Below are positions 35,766 to 44,855 of a stretch of 64,000 bases of DNA, one piece after another (the stretch's first letter is position 1; each line of letters opens with the position of its first letter). Below the pieces are notes generated by a model, which was not told the origin of the DNA, did not search any database, and worked only from the letters and a program-made list of their open reading frames with translations. Source of the DNA: Chryseobacterium luquanense. Lineage in GTDB: Bacteria; Bacteroidota; Bacteroidia; Flavobacteriales; Weeksellaceae. The stretch is taken from NCBI RefSeq assembly GCF_026460945.1, contig NZ_JAOVZV010000022.1:79367-143366 (forward strand), written 5' to 3'. The position numbers and the translations under genes were made by a program.

Positions 35766-36671
35766 TTAAAAACAATCCGTCACCAGTTCCATATTCACCA
35801 TCGCTCCCGCTACATTTCCTGTCATCACCGAATTAGACACCGAGCGCATCATCGAAGAATTGTCGCCACAGACAAAAACTCCTGGAATATTTGTTTTCTG
35901 CATAAAATCTGTTTTGATATGACCAAATTCTGTAAACTCACAGCCCAATATTTTTGGAATATCAGAATGTTGCTGAAAAGGAAAAGCACCATAAACAGCT
36001 TCAAAATTTATCTCTTTGCCATCAATAAAAACAAGACTTTTCACATGGCCATTTTCATTTTTCAGTTCTGAAATTTCAGTTTCAATGATTTTAATCTGAT
36101 TATTTTTAAGTTTTTCTAATTGCTCTTCTGAAAAATTGGCTTTTCCACGAGTGAGAATCGTAACATTTTCGGTTAAATTTTTAACTAAAGAAGAAATGTG
36201 AACGGCTTTATCACCATGAGCTATAATTCCGGTTTTCTTACCTTTATATTCGTAACCGTGGCAATACGGACAATGAATCAGCGAGATTCCCCAAGATTCT
36301 TTAAAGCCTTTGATGTCAGGAATTTCATCGGTAATTCCGGTTGCAATAATGAGTTTTTTAGAGCTGAGAGTTTCTCCGTTTTCGGTTATGATTTCAAAAC
36401 CATTTTCAGTTTTTTTAATGTTAATGGCTTTTCCATGATAAAAACTTACGGTGTCATATTCTTCAACTTGTTTTTTAGCAAGTGAAGCAATTTCTTTTGG
36501 CGTTTTTCCATCTTGAGTTAAAAAGTTATGAGAATGTGGAGTCTGTTCATTACAAGGTTTTCCACTGTCAATCACTAAAACCTTTCTTAATGATCTTCCT
36601 AGAGCCATTGCCGCAGAAAGTCCTGAATAGCTTCCACCGATGATGATTACTTCGTATTGTGTTTCGCCCAT
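35766..36671 (-). CDS. Thioredoxin-reductase-like NAD(P)/FAD-dependent oxidoreductase
   Basis: A GxGxxG-type FAD-binding motif (YEVIIIGGSYSGLSAAMALG) opens the protein at the ATG 36671; a longer start at 36725 would add a poorly conserved leader. The redox-active CPYC follows in IHCPYCHGYEYKG, and the FAD-binding GVFVCGDNSS lies near the end. At about 301 residues it is the size of TrxB, but the second nucleotide-binding motif is weak (TGIIAHGDKAV), as in ferredoxin/thioredoxin reductase-like relatives. Divergent from a Fur-family gene, which may control it. Confidence 0.85.
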   Translation of the reverse strand: MGETQYEVIIIGGSYSGLSAAMALGRSLRKVLVIDSGKPCNEQTPHSHNFLTQDGKTPKEIASLAKKQVEEYDTVSFYHGKAINIKKTENGFEIITENGETLSSKKLIIATGITDEIPDIKGFKESWGISLIHCPYCHGYEYKGKKTGIIAHGDKAVHISSLVKNLTENVTILTRGKANFSEEQLEKLKNNQIKIIETEISELKNENGHVKSLVFIDGKEINFEAVYGAFPFQQHSDIPKILGCEFTEFGHIKTDFMQKTNIPGVFVCGDNSSMMRSVSNSVMTGNVAGAMVNMELVTDCF

Positions 36672-36747
36672 AATTCTTAATTTTTTAAGTTTTAATAAAA
36701 TATTCTTCCCTGAAAAGTTTGCCAAAGTTAAAATAAATTTTTATTAT

Positions 36748-36762
36748 TGCAATATATTCGCA
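36748..36762. promoter_or_regulatory. Candidate operator for the Fur-family regulator
   Basis: TGCAATATATTCGCA is a near-palindrome (TGCAATATATTGCA with one inserted C) lying 9 bp before the Fur-family start and between it and the divergent reductase gene. Fur-type proteins bind AT-rich dyads of this size. The site also argues for the downstream start codon at 36771. Confidence 0.35.
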
Positions 36763-36770
36763 TTAATAAA

Positions 36771-37145
36771 ATGATCAGAAGAAGTACACCAACAAAAGAT
36801 GCTGTTTTACATATTTTAACAGATTCCCAAAAAGCAATGAGCCAGGAAGCAATTATGAAAAAGGTTAAAATCAATATCGACAGAGCAACGGTTTATCGTG
36901 TTTTGAATAGATTTTGTGAAGACGGAGTCCTTCATCGAATTGTAGCCGAAGACGGAAAACAGTACTTTGCAGTCTGCATTAAATGTGAAGAAAAGAAACT
37001 GGCAGATCATCATTTTCATTTCAGATGTACAAAATGTGAAACAATAGAATGTCTTCCTGTTGCTGTTCAGTTTTCCTTAGAAAAAGGATATTCTGTGGAA
37101 AGTGTAAATTGCATTTTGACAGGAATTTGTAAAGATTGTGCATAA
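36771..37145 (+). CDS. Fur-family transcriptional regulator
   Basis: The winged HTH (QEAIMKKVKINIDRATVYRVLNRF) and the metal-binding dimerisation domain (HHFHFRCTKCETIECL, ending GICKDC) are clear. The two CxxC pairs suggest a structural zinc. Whether it is Fur, Zur or PerR cannot be told by eye; the short form and HHFHF motif are common in Bacteroidota. Start chosen at 36771 because the candidate operator occupies the preceding bases. A perfect 9-bp terminator hairpin follows. Confidence 0.88.
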   Translation: MIRRSTPTKDAVLHILTDSQKAMSQEAIMKKVKINIDRATVYRVLNRFCEDGVLHRIVAEDGKQYFAVCIKCEEKKLADHHFHFRCTKCETIECLPVAVQFSLEKGYSVESVNCILTGICKDCA

Positions 37146-37149
37146 AAAA

Positions 37150-37169
37150 ACTCTGTAATTTTACAGAGT
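37150..37169. terminator. Terminator after the Fur-family gene
   Basis: ACTCTGTAA and TTACAGAGT form a perfect 9-bp stem with a 2-nt centre, between convergent genes. Confidence 0.65.
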
Positions 37170-37192
37170 ATTCTTAAAAGATTTTATTCTAT

Positions 37193-38254
37193 CTAATTTG
37201 AAACATAAACGTTACTCTTGTCAATTGCCAATAAATTTTCGTCTTGAGTATACCATGTTACAAATTTTTGGTATTCTGCTTCATTTTTCTGCATCCATTC
37301 TGTGAAAGCACTTTCATCTCCCATTTGGAATATGTAATGATTATAGGCATCAAAAACTTTGTTGTCATCCATTTTTTTGAAGTAATCAAATAAAACAATT
37401 TGATATTCTTTTTTCATTATCTCTAAATACATCTTTAAAAATCCACTTCTAATTTTTGCAAAAGAATTGAGCGAAAACTCTTTTTGACCTGTCGTTGAAA
37501 GTAATAAATTAGCTTCAAACATTGAGCACAGTGGAAGCTTATTTTTATCTAATTTACTCACATCAATTAAAATATTTTTGCAAATTGAGATACTTAAATT
37601 GTTATCATCTTTAAAAATAATTGCTTCTTTGTAACCATCATAAAGTAATTTACTCATCTCCTTGGTACGTTTGGTAGTTCTTTCAAGATTGACGAAAATT
37701 TCACCAAAAATAAAACCGGATAATTTGTTGTCCGAACGTAAATAAAGCTTTGCGGCTCTGTAATAATTTGAAGAATAAGAAGGATCTATTAATATGCCTG
37801 TTTCGTAGCTGTTAATAGCTTCATTATATTTTTCTTCAAGTTCGTAAACAACTCCTTTTTCAAGATAGAGTTTGCCAGAGTTAGGGAATTTTTTTAATCC
37901 TTCGTTGTAAGTTGCAATTGCAAGTTCGGGTTTACCTTGATAGTCAAAATTATTTCCTAAGAGTTGATAATAATCTGCTTTCACATCACTGTAATTTTTG
38001 ATTTTTTTCAACTCGGATACGGCTTTGTCATACTCTTTATTATAAGTATAAGCTAATGCTATTTCGTAAGGATAAGTATAATCTTGAGGATCAATTTTTT
38101 CGCATTCTCTTAAAATCGTGATGGCTTCATTGTATTTTTCTGCATCGATCAATTTTACAGCATTATATACTTTTTCACATTTAAAGGTTTTCTTTTGTGC
38201 ATGAAAATTGAGAGATAACAAAAGAAATAATAAGACTGAATAATAGTTTTTCAT
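37193..38254 (-). CDS. Exported tetratricopeptide-repeat protein
   Basis: Signal peptide (YSVLLFLLLSLNFHAQ) then at least four TPR units between residues 25 and 165 (EKYNEAITILRECEKIDPQDYTY; NKEYDKAVSELKKI; PELAIATYNEGLKKFPNSG; EKYNEAINSYETGILIDPSY). The C-terminal half is helical and unrecognised. TPRs mediate protein-protein contact; this one would act in the periplasm. Single gene between two hairpin terminators. Confidence 0.8.
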   Translation of the reverse strand: MKNYYSVLLFLLLSLNFHAQKKTFKCEKVYNAVKLIDAEKYNEAITILRECEKIDPQDYTYPYEIALAYTYNKEYDKAVSELKKIKNYSDVKADYYQLLGNNFDYQGKPELAIATYNEGLKKFPNSGKLYLEKGVVYELEEKYNEAINSYETGILIDPSYSSNYYRAAKLYLRSDNKLSGFIFGEIFVNLERTTKRTKEMSKLLYDGYKEAIIFKDDNNLSISICKNILIDVSKLDKNKLPLCSMFEANLLLSTTGQKEFSLNSFAKIRSGFLKMYLEIMKKEYQIVLFDYFKKMDDNKVFDAYNHYIFQMGDESAFTEWMQKNEAEYQKFVTWYTQDENLLAIDKSNVYVSN

Positions 38255-38296
38255 GGTTTGATTTTACTGTAAATATCAATAAATTAATCCATAAAA

Positions 38297-38318
38297 AAAA
38301 CACATCGGAATGTGTTTT
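38297..38318. terminator. Terminator hairpin between the TPR and lipoprotein genes
   Basis: AAAACACAT and ATGTGTTTT form a perfect 9-bp stem around a 4-nt loop downstream of the lipoprotein gene at 38339 (minus strand). Confidence 0.6.
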
Positions 38319-38338
38319 ATGATTTGATGTAGTGTTAA

Positions 38339-39037
38339 TTATTTTTTCTTTGTTAAAGAATCTGGTTGGGGTTCCTCACCTACAATCGACATCTTATTTT
38401 CAAAAGGTTTAGCTTCTAAAACCGTAATGCTGGTTTGCTCTTTTCCTAAATTGTATTGTACAAACACGGTTTTTTCGGCAGTTCGGATGATGTAAGTGTT
38501 TACGTTTTTCCAATTGTTGCAGGAATGCATATAACCTAAATTGTAAGCTTCCGGATCTTCTCTTTTAATGCGCTCTTCTTCGCCTTCTCTCAAAGGCTCA
38601 CCTGTATTTATTTTTACACCACCGACATTTTTAATCAGTTCATCAAAGCTTTTTTGAATTTCCAAAGGTGAGAATTTTTTATCCTTAAATTCTTCAGAAA
38701 TTCTGATTTCTGCTTTAAAAGTTTTTCCTTCCATTGAAGTGTAAGAACCATGGTCGTAGAAATATTCTTTATCAAAATCTTTGGTTTGTCCGTCTCCATG
38801 ATAAGAATTTGGGTCTGTGAAAGTATATCCTTCAGGAAGCTGAAAATAAGGAAATGTTCCGTGAAATTTATCGGTTACAGGAATTTTGCTGATATTATAA
38901 CCGGTGTCTGAAATGACTTCTGATGTATTTTGATTTTGAGTATTTTCTGATTGAGACTCAACTTGATCCTTATCTTTTTTGCTGCACGACCATAAAGTAA
39001 ATGCTGATAAAGCACTTATTAAAACGATATTCTTCAT
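38339..39037 (-). CDS. Lipoprotein of unknown function (232 aa)
   Basis: A lipobox (ALSAFTLWSCSKKD) is followed by an Asn/Gln/Ser-rich linker and a domain containing GTFPYFQLPEGY and YFYDHGSYTSMEGKTFKAEI. It resembles the N-terminal part of OmpA-linked lipoproteins in Flavobacteriia but lacks an OmpA domain. Function not known; probably periplasmic or at the cell surface. Confidence 0.65.
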   Translation of the reverse strand: MKNIVLISALSAFTLWSCSKKDKDQVESQSENTQNQNTSEVISDTGYNISKIPVTDKFHGTFPYFQLPEGYTFTDPNSYHGDGQTKDFDKEYFYDHGSYTSMEGKTFKAEIRISEEFKDKKFSPLEIQKSFDELIKNVGGVKINTGEPLREGEEERIKREDPEAYNLGYMHSCNNWKNVNTYIIRTAEKTVFVQYNLGKEQTSITVLEAKPFENKMSIVGEEPQPDSLTKKK

Positions 39038-39165
39038 ATTTCCATAGATTGAGAGGTGTAATTCTGCTTTTCTGTGGTAGCAAAATTGATGCTAAAGAGC
39101 GGAAGAATATTTTAAAATTATGTTAAATTGATAGTCGTATCAAAGAGAACTTATAAACTCTTCAT

Positions 39166-39571
39166 TCAGAGTTTTGTTTTTTTTAAGTAATTTTCCGTCA
39201 AAATATCTATATTTTTAATCATTTTAATAATGCTTTTAAGATCAGGCTTGTCAGATATTTCGGCAATTTTAGCCATTACAGAACTGTCGCAACATGATTT
39301 TTTATTTTTCTTTAAATTTTCAATTAAAAAACTTAAGACTTTGGAATCATTTTTTTAAACCATAACTCAAAGAATAGGTGTGATTGATTTATCTATCTCT
39401 TTATCTCTTTATCCAAGAATGCAATAATATTTGTTCCTTGCTCATAAATTGCAGGAAGAGGGCAAGAATATTCGGGAGAAAAAAATACACGTCTAAAGTT
39501 TTACTTTTAATATTTTCCTGTAAAGCTTCTTTAATCTCCAAAACAGCAGCATGGTTAAAATAAATCAATTT
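39166..39571 (-). pseudogene. Frameshifted gene remnant (~130 aa)
   Basis: The minus strand yields protein-like text in successive frames: LIYFNHAAVLEIKEALQENI, then SPEYSCPLPAIYEQGTNI, then SCCDSSVMAKIAEISDKPDL with an intact stop at 39166-39168. The frames change at a T run near 39485 and again near 39350-39400. It reads as one small gene disabled by at least two indels. Parent family not recognised. Nothing else is visible in the 39038-39575 spacer. Confidence 0.5.
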
Positions 39572-39575
39572 ACTT

Positions 39576-41291
39576 TTAAAGTTCTTTTAACACTCTTTCA
39601 AATTCTAAATCACGCTCCTCCAAAATATCTTTATCGCTATATTTTATCAGTTCATTCATTCTAATTCCTATTTGTTGAGTTTGAGAATTGTCCGGGTAAA
39701 AAATTCCGTTTCCGGTGAACTCTAAAAGATAATTTCCGGGAAGTTTTACTTTTACAAGATCTCCGTCTGCTCCAGAAGTTTGTTGACCGATGGTTAAAGA
39801 CTGCGGGAAAATTTTCTGCAAACTCATAGAATACCACTCACTTGCACTCCGGGTTTCGGGGTTTACCATAATAAAAACTTTTCCTGAATAAGAATGCGTT
39901 TGTTTATCCTTAATCTCTGGAAAATAATGTTTTGGATCTTCCAAATAATAGAATGTACCAATATTTTTTAAATTAGGAGCATAATATTTGTAAAAATAAT
40001 TTTCGACAGGTGAGAAGTATTTATAAACAAAATGATTCACAAAACCGCCCCAATCGGGATATCCTCTCATATCAAAAACGATGGCTTTTTTCTTCGAAGC
40101 ATCGGTTAAAATACTGTCCATTTTTGAATCTATTTTATCATCATCTGTAGTGTTGATGAAATCGTATGTGTCGTCAATTTTAAAATAAGAAATGTCTTTG
40201 TGACTGATTTTTTTACGCTGTGCTTTAAGAATTTTATCCTTAAGATAATTTTCAAGAACTACATATTTTTCTTTATTGGTAATATCAATAAAATCGACAG
40301 ATTTAGTATAACTTTTATTGTCTCTTACAGACTTTATATTTAGGTTTTTTGTTGGAAGATTATCAGTCCAGATCAGATTGTTTTCGTATTTTGAAAGGGT
40401 GTGTTTCAGTTTTTCTTTATTGGAAACAGAAAGTAGTTTTCCTTTTTCATTGAGCATTTGTGAAATACTTTTTCCACCAATGGAAATGATTTTATCTCCG
40501 ATGTTAATCTCAGCTTTTGCACAAACTTCGGGAAAAATAAGTTTGGTAATTAATAAATAATTGTCTACAATCTCAAAATCAAAAGGTGCAAAATAAGAGG
40601 CATTAAAAATATCTTTTTTATAATTCAGTTGACGGTAAAAAGATAAAGCATGACTGTCTTCCATTTTGGCAACGAGTTTTGTCATGATGAGTTCAAAGTC
40701 TTTTCTGTTAGTAGCTTTCTGGTTTTCATCCAACATTGTTTTAAAGAAAGCATCAAAATCTTTATTCATCAAATACTTATGAGGGAAAAGATAATCTACA
40801 ACTCCTTGAATTTTCGCTAAAGCCAGAAAACGGTATTCAAGCGGAAGGTTCTCTGTTTTGGGAAATGAATATTCTTTTTCATCGCTTACCGATTTTCCTT
40901 TGCCTAAAAGCTCAAAATTGTAACGATTCTTGTAAATTGTATTGAGCAAAGTCTTATTTTCAGAACTTACTTTTCCATTTTTCTGAAACCAGGCGAAGTT
41001 TTGATTTTTTGTTAAGACATCTTTTGATGTTTCTTTTGGAGCTGTAGTCGCTAGATTTTTATTTAAATGTTGAGATAACTTTCCGATAACAGAATTGAAA
41101 TCGTCTTTTGAACTGATATTTTTAACAGTATTTAAAAACAAACTGTCTGCATCAACTTTTCCGCTTGCGACATCAGGATGATAATATTTAATGAAATTCC
41201 ATGTTTTAATGAAATCATAGTATGGGTTTTTCTGGGCAAAAACAGAATTTTGAAATAGTAAAAAGATAATTATAATTGATATTTTTTTCAT
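39576..41291 (-). CDS. Exported S41-family (C-terminal processing) peptidase
   Basis: Signal peptide (ISIIIIFLLFQNSVFAQ) then a helical N-terminal region (TWNFIKYYHPDV). A PDZ-like segment is seen around AKAEINIGDKIISIGGKSIS. The S41 core follows: KAIVFDMRGYPDWGG, then VFIMVNPETRSASEWYSM with the nucleophile Ser in SASE, then QQTSGADGDLVKVKLPG. Length 571 fits the Bacteroidota exported subgroup. It likely processes periplasmic or surface proteins. Genes on either side face the same way but the spacing does not force an operon. Confidence 0.88.
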   Translation of the reverse strand: MKKISIIIIFLLFQNSVFAQKNPYYDFIKTWNFIKYYHPDVASGKVDADSLFLNTVKNISSKDDFNSVIGKLSQHLNKNLATTAPKETSKDVLTKNQNFAWFQKNGKVSSENKTLLNTIYKNRYNFELLGKGKSVSDEKEYSFPKTENLPLEYRFLALAKIQGVVDYLFPHKYLMNKDFDAFFKTMLDENQKATNRKDFELIMTKLVAKMEDSHALSFYRQLNYKKDIFNASYFAPFDFEIVDNYLLITKLIFPEVCAKAEINIGDKIISIGGKSISQMLNEKGKLLSVSNKEKLKHTLSKYENNLIWTDNLPTKNLNIKSVRDNKSYTKSVDFIDITNKEKYVVLENYLKDKILKAQRKKISHKDISYFKIDDTYDFINTTDDDKIDSKMDSILTDASKKKAIVFDMRGYPDWGGFVNHFVYKYFSPVENYFYKYYAPNLKNIGTFYYLEDPKHYFPEIKDKQTHSYSGKVFIMVNPETRSASEWYSMSLQKIFPQSLTIGQQTSGADGDLVKVKLPGNYLLEFTGNGIFYPDNSQTQQIGIRMNELIKYSDKDILEERDLEFERVLKEL

Positions 41292-41308
41292 GATGGTAAG
41301 TAGTTGTT

Positions 41309-42100
41309 TTAGTAATTTTCATTAATAATAAATTCCTGATCTTTCATCAGTTCCATAAAAGGTCCATTCTTTGGATAATGAGCATAACCACCAAGATGAC
41401 CAATTTTAGCAGAATATTTTTCAAGGAGATGCTGTACTTTATCGCCAAATAAATTAATGTTTACGTTTTGAATTTTATCTTTTGTCTGTCGGCCATTAGT
41501 GAAGAAAAGCATAAGGTTGATTTTACCTTCAAATTCAGAATCATTATAATAAAATACCGAAATATGTTCTTCAATACAGATTTGAGTAAGAGCTTTGATG
41601 AAAGCTTTTTTATGGTTTAAAGGTAAGTGGCAATCAATTCTAAAAGCAGCATTTTCTGCGTTGTGTTTCTTGAAATTTGAACTAACCAAGCTTATAAAAA
41701 GATGTTTGTTTCTCTCGAAAACCATCTCAAAACCATTGTTGAAATCATAGCTTTGTATTGCATTGAAAGGCTTATCATTATTTATTGAGATTGCATTTTG
41801 TTCTTTTAAAATTTGCTCGATTTCTTCAGCAAACTGGAAATGATAATCATACAAATTGTAGTCACCAATGTTGATCAGAAGATCACTTCCGTCGGTTTTG
41901 ATACTTAAATATGCTTTCGGATACTGATGTTTCAGTGTTTTTATTTCGGCTAAAAACTGTTCCAAATCTTTAACAAAAACTCTGGCTTGAATTTCTGCTG
42001 CATCGTTTGCATGACCTCCCAATCCTCCTGCAAATTTGAAAAAACTGTAATCATAGAGGTCTTCAGGGAATTTATAAAACCAATATACTCCTAAAATCAT
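41309..42100 (-). CDS. Protein of unknown function (263 aa)
   Basis: No recognisable domain. Text such as FAGGLGGHANDAAEIQARVFVKDLEQFL, YLSIKTDGSDLLINIGDYNL and IGHLGGYAHYPKNGPFMEL suggests a soluble cytoplasmic protein of mixed fold. Its start overlaps the stop of the small membrane protein upstream by 4 bp, and the S41 peptidase follows 17 bp later, so the three genes are likely one transcript. Confidence 0.65.
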   Translation of the reverse strand: MILGVYWFYKFPEDLYDYSFFKFAGGLGGHANDAAEIQARVFVKDLEQFLAEIKTLKHQYPKAYLSIKTDGSDLLINIGDYNLYDYHFQFAEEIEQILKEQNAISINNDKPFNAIQSYDFNNGFEMVFERNKHLFISLVSSNFKKHNAENAAFRIDCHLPLNHKKAFIKALTQICIEEHISVFYYNDSEFEGKINLMLFFTNGRQTKDKIQNVNINLFGDKVQHLLEKYSAKIGHLGGYAHYPKNGPFMELMKDQEFIINENY

Positions 42101-42420
42101 AATTTGCTTAATGTTTTTGAATGGGAAACTTTCGTTGTGTAAAGTACAATTTGAATTAAAACCAAAACGACAATGACTGCGATTCTTATCGTTGCATTGT
42201 TTGAAAAACGCTGTCTGATAACTTCAATATAATTAATCCTCTCGATTGCAAACTCTTTAAGGCTATTGATTTCTGAGAAGCTGTTTACTTTCTCAACTTG
42301 CGAATTAATTTCATACTCGCTCAGAGATGCTGCAACATTAATCAAATTAATATTACTCATCAAAAGCCAACCGAATAAAATAATTGAAATGAATAAAAGA
42401 CAAGGTCTGAAAAACTTCAT
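42097..42420 (-). CDS. Small membrane protein (107 aa)
   Basis: Begins MKFFRPCLLFISIILFGWLL (transmembrane helix 1); a second helix (IRIAVIVVLVLIQIVLY) lies near the C-terminus with a loop between, and a short basic tail. I start at the ATG 42420; an upstream ATG at 42480 would add 20 residues before the hydrophobic segment. No known family. It overlaps the next gene by 4 bp. Confidence 0.6.
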   Translation of the reverse strand: MKFFRPCLLFISIILFGWLLMSNINLINVAASLSEYEINSQVEKVNSFSEINSLKEFAIERINYIEVIRQRFSNNATIRIAVIVVLVLIQIVLYTTKVSHSKTLSKL

Positions 42421-42546
42421 GACAGAATTGGTTTTATGTGAATATGGTAGTTCCAAATTTAAAGAAATCAGTTTTAACAATGAAATAAACTTTCAACAAT
42501 CATAAATGTATTGACTTTTAGACTTCAATATCCTTCACTGATGTGG

Positions 42547-42587
42547 TTATCTCGCCCGAAGTAAACAGATTACAACGAGCGAGATAA
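42547..42587. other. Inverted repeat upstream of pafA
   Basis: TTATCTCGC (42547-42555) and GCGAGATAA (42579-42587) are exact complements around a 23-nt loop, followed by a second small dyad near 42592-42610. It lies 100 bp upstream of the pafA promoter box. Role unknown; it may terminate or regulate. Confidence 0.4.
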
Positions 42588-42685
42588 GTTTCTTGTGCTT
42601 CACGAGAAGTGACGACTATTTTACGTAACTATTGATTTGTTATTTAATTAATCAAAATTTCACACACCAAAACTTTCAAAACCCT

Positions 42686-42693
42686 TAAATTTG
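42686..42693 (+). promoter_or_regulatory. Predicted -7 box of pafA
   Basis: TAAATTTG fits TAnnTTTG. It overlaps an in-frame ATG at 42691, which therefore is unlikely to be translated; the start at 42715 is preferred. Confidence 0.5.
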
Positions 42694-42714
42694 TGGTCAC
42701 TAAAAAGTTATTCA

Positions 42715-44361
42715 ATGCTTAGGAAAATTTCAATTGCAGCAGTGGCAATGCTGTCTGTAATTACCATCAATGCTCAAAAAAATAAAAATTCACAGGTCGA
42801 AAGACCAAAATTGGTTGTAGGTTTGGTCATTGATCAGATGAGGTGGGATTATTTGTACCGTTATTACAGCAAGTACGGAAATGACGGTTTCAAAAGACTT
42901 TTAAACAAAGGGTATTCTCTTAATAATGTGCATATTCCTTACGTTCCTACGGTTACAGCTTTGGGGCATACTTCAATCTATACAGGTTCGGTTCCTGCGA
43001 TTCATGGGATTGCCGGAAATGACTGGACAGATAAAGAAACGGGTAAAAATGTATACTGTACAACTGACGAAAGTGTAAAACCGGTAGGGACAACCAATGT
43101 GAAAGTAGGAAGTCATTCTCCCAAAAATCTTTGGTCTACAACGGTTACAGACGAGTTGAGATTAGCAACCAATTTCCAGGGAAAAGTAGTAGGAGTTTCT
43201 TTAAAAGACAGAGCTTCGATTCTTCCTGCAGGTCACACGCCAAACGGTGCTTATTGGTTTGATGATTCTTCGGGAGATTTCATCACCAGTACTTGGTATA
43301 TGAACGATTTGCCACAATGGGTAAAGAATTTTAATTCACAAAATCTTCCGGATCAGTTGGTCGCAAATGGTTGGAATACTTTATTGCCTATCAATGAGTA
43401 CATAGAAAGTACGCCCGATAATGTGTCTTGGGAAGGACTTTTAGGAAGTTCAAAAACACCTACTTTTCCCTATTCAAATCTTGCTGAAGATTATAGAACT
43501 AAAAAAGACAACATCCGTTATACACCTTTCGGAAATACTTTAACGCTTAAATTGGCTGAAGCCTCTGTGGAAGGTGAAAACTTGGGTGCAGATGATGTTA
43601 CTGATATTTTAGCGATCAATTTAGCATCAACAGATTATGTAGGACATAAGTTTGGTCCGAATTCTATTGAGGTAGAAGATGTTTACTTAAGATTAGATCA
43701 GGATTTAGCGAAATTCCTTAAATATTTAGATGAAAAAGTAGGGAAGAACAAGTACACGGTTTTTGTTTCGGCAGATCATGGTGGAGCTCATTCTGTAGGG
43801 TTTTTGCAAGAACACAAAATTACCACTGGTTTTTATGGAGAGGGAATGGAAAAAAGCCTGACTGAAAAATTGAAAGCCAAATTTGGAGTTGATAAATTAA
43901 TTAACGGTGTAGATAATTATCAGATTTATTTCGACAGAAAATTAATCGCTGATAACAATCTGGATTTAGAACTAATTAAGAAATTTGCGGTTCAGGAGCT
44001 TGAAAATGATCCTTCAGATTTGTACGCAGTTTCTACAACGGCAGTTCAGGAAGCAAGTATTCCGGAACCTATTAAACAGAGAATTATTAATGGGATAAAC
44101 AGGCAGAGAAGTGGCGATATTCAGTTGATTTCTCATGATTCTATGCTTCCTCCATATTCAAAAACAGGAACGACGCACAGTGTCTGGAATTCTTACGACG
44201 CACACATTCCATTAATTTTTATGGGATGGGGAATCAAGCATGGTGAAAGCAACAAACCCTATTTTATGACGGATATTGCGCCGACGGTTTCAGCTTTGTT
44301 GCACATTCAGTTTCCAAGCGGAAATGTAGGAAACCCAATTACAGAAGTGATTGGTAGATAA
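42715..44361 (+). CDS. pafA: PafA-type alkaline phosphatase
   Basis: A periplasmic phosphatase of the Flavobacterium PafA group. The signal peptide is ISIAAVAMLSVITINAQ. Metal and nucleophile motifs are visible: VIDQMRWDYL (Asp), VPTVTALGHTSIYTGSVP (nucleophile Thr), LASTDYVGHKFGP (Asp/His), FVSADHGGAHS (Asp/His) and the late His in TGTTHSVWN. PafA acts on phosphomonoesters with little phosphate repression in flavobacteria. Start at 42715 rather than 42691, which falls inside the promoter box. Monocistronic, ended by a perfect 13-bp terminator stem. Confidence 0.9.
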   Translation: MLRKISIAAVAMLSVITINAQKNKNSQVERPKLVVGLVIDQMRWDYLYRYYSKYGNDGFKRLLNKGYSLNNVHIPYVPTVTALGHTSIYTGSVPAIHGIAGNDWTDKETGKNVYCTTDESVKPVGTTNVKVGSHSPKNLWSTTVTDELRLATNFQGKVVGVSLKDRASILPAGHTPNGAYWFDDSSGDFITSTWYMNDLPQWVKNFNSQNLPDQLVANGWNTLLPINEYIESTPDNVSWEGLLGSSKTPTFPYSNLAEDYRTKKDNIRYTPFGNTLTLKLAEASVEGENLGADDVTDILAINLASTDYVGHKFGPNSIEVEDVYLRLDQDLAKFLKYLDEKVGKNKYTVFVSADHGGAHSVGFLQEHKITTGFYGEGMEKSLTEKLKAKFGVDKLINGVDNYQIYFDRKLIADNNLDLELIKKFAVQELENDPSDLYAVSTTAVQEASIPEPIKQRIINGINRQRSGDIQLISHDSMLPPYSKTGTTHSVWNSYDAHIPLIFMGWGIKHGESNKPYFMTDIAPTVSALLHIQFPSGNVGNPITEVIGR

Positions 44362-44381
44362 GATTAAGTAAACTGATATAA

Positions 44382-44411
44382 AATCCCCGCAAAATTTATT
44401 TTGCGGGGATT
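44382..44411. terminator. Bidirectional terminator between pafA and barstar
   Basis: AATCCCCGCAAAA and TTTTGCGGGGATT pair perfectly over 13 bases around TTTA, between convergent genes. Confidence 0.85.
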
Positions 44412-44430
44412 GCTTTTTATAATTTGAAAT

Positions 44431-44736
44431 TTATTGCTCATCAATTTCCTCGTCCTCATTTTCATATTGCTCAAGAAAATAAGTGAAAGTGAAATCTTCT
44501 ACTTCCTCTTCTGCATCTTCTAAGGTAATCAGCAGATCTTCAAAGAGTTCAAGCTGATCGACGCTTAAATTTACAAATTCGATGTGAAGTGGCATTTCAA
44601 GTTCACCTGAAATAACATCAGAAAGTGCATCCAGATTATCTCCGAAATGTTCTGGAAGTTTTATCTTTTCTTTTAGTTGAGTATAAAAATCTTCGTAATC
44701 TCCGATTTCTGTAAAGTCGATGTATGTTGTGCTCAT
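44431..44736 (-). CDS. Barstar-family RNase inhibitor
   Basis: Shows the barstar signature LPEHFGDNLDALSDVISG (the F-G-x-N-x-D-A-L-x-D motif) within a 101-residue acidic protein; the C-terminus is an extra acidic tail (YENEDEEIDEQ). Barstar binds and blocks barnase-type RNases. A barnase-family gene lies directly upstream on the same strand, 119 bp away, so this is its expected cytoplasmic immunity protein. Confidence 0.88.
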   Translation of the reverse strand: MSTTYIDFTEIGDYEDFYTQLKEKIKLPEHFGDNLDALSDVISGELEMPLHIEFVNLSVDQLELFEDLLITLEDAEEEVEDFTFTYFLEQYENEDEEIDEQ

Positions 44737-44855
44737 AGTTTTATTTATTAATGACGTGCAAATGTAGGATTTTTGTTGATGTCATTGCGAGTAACGAAGC
44801 AATCTCCATAACGATTTCATTAAAACAATAAAGATTTTCGCATCCCGCAATAATA

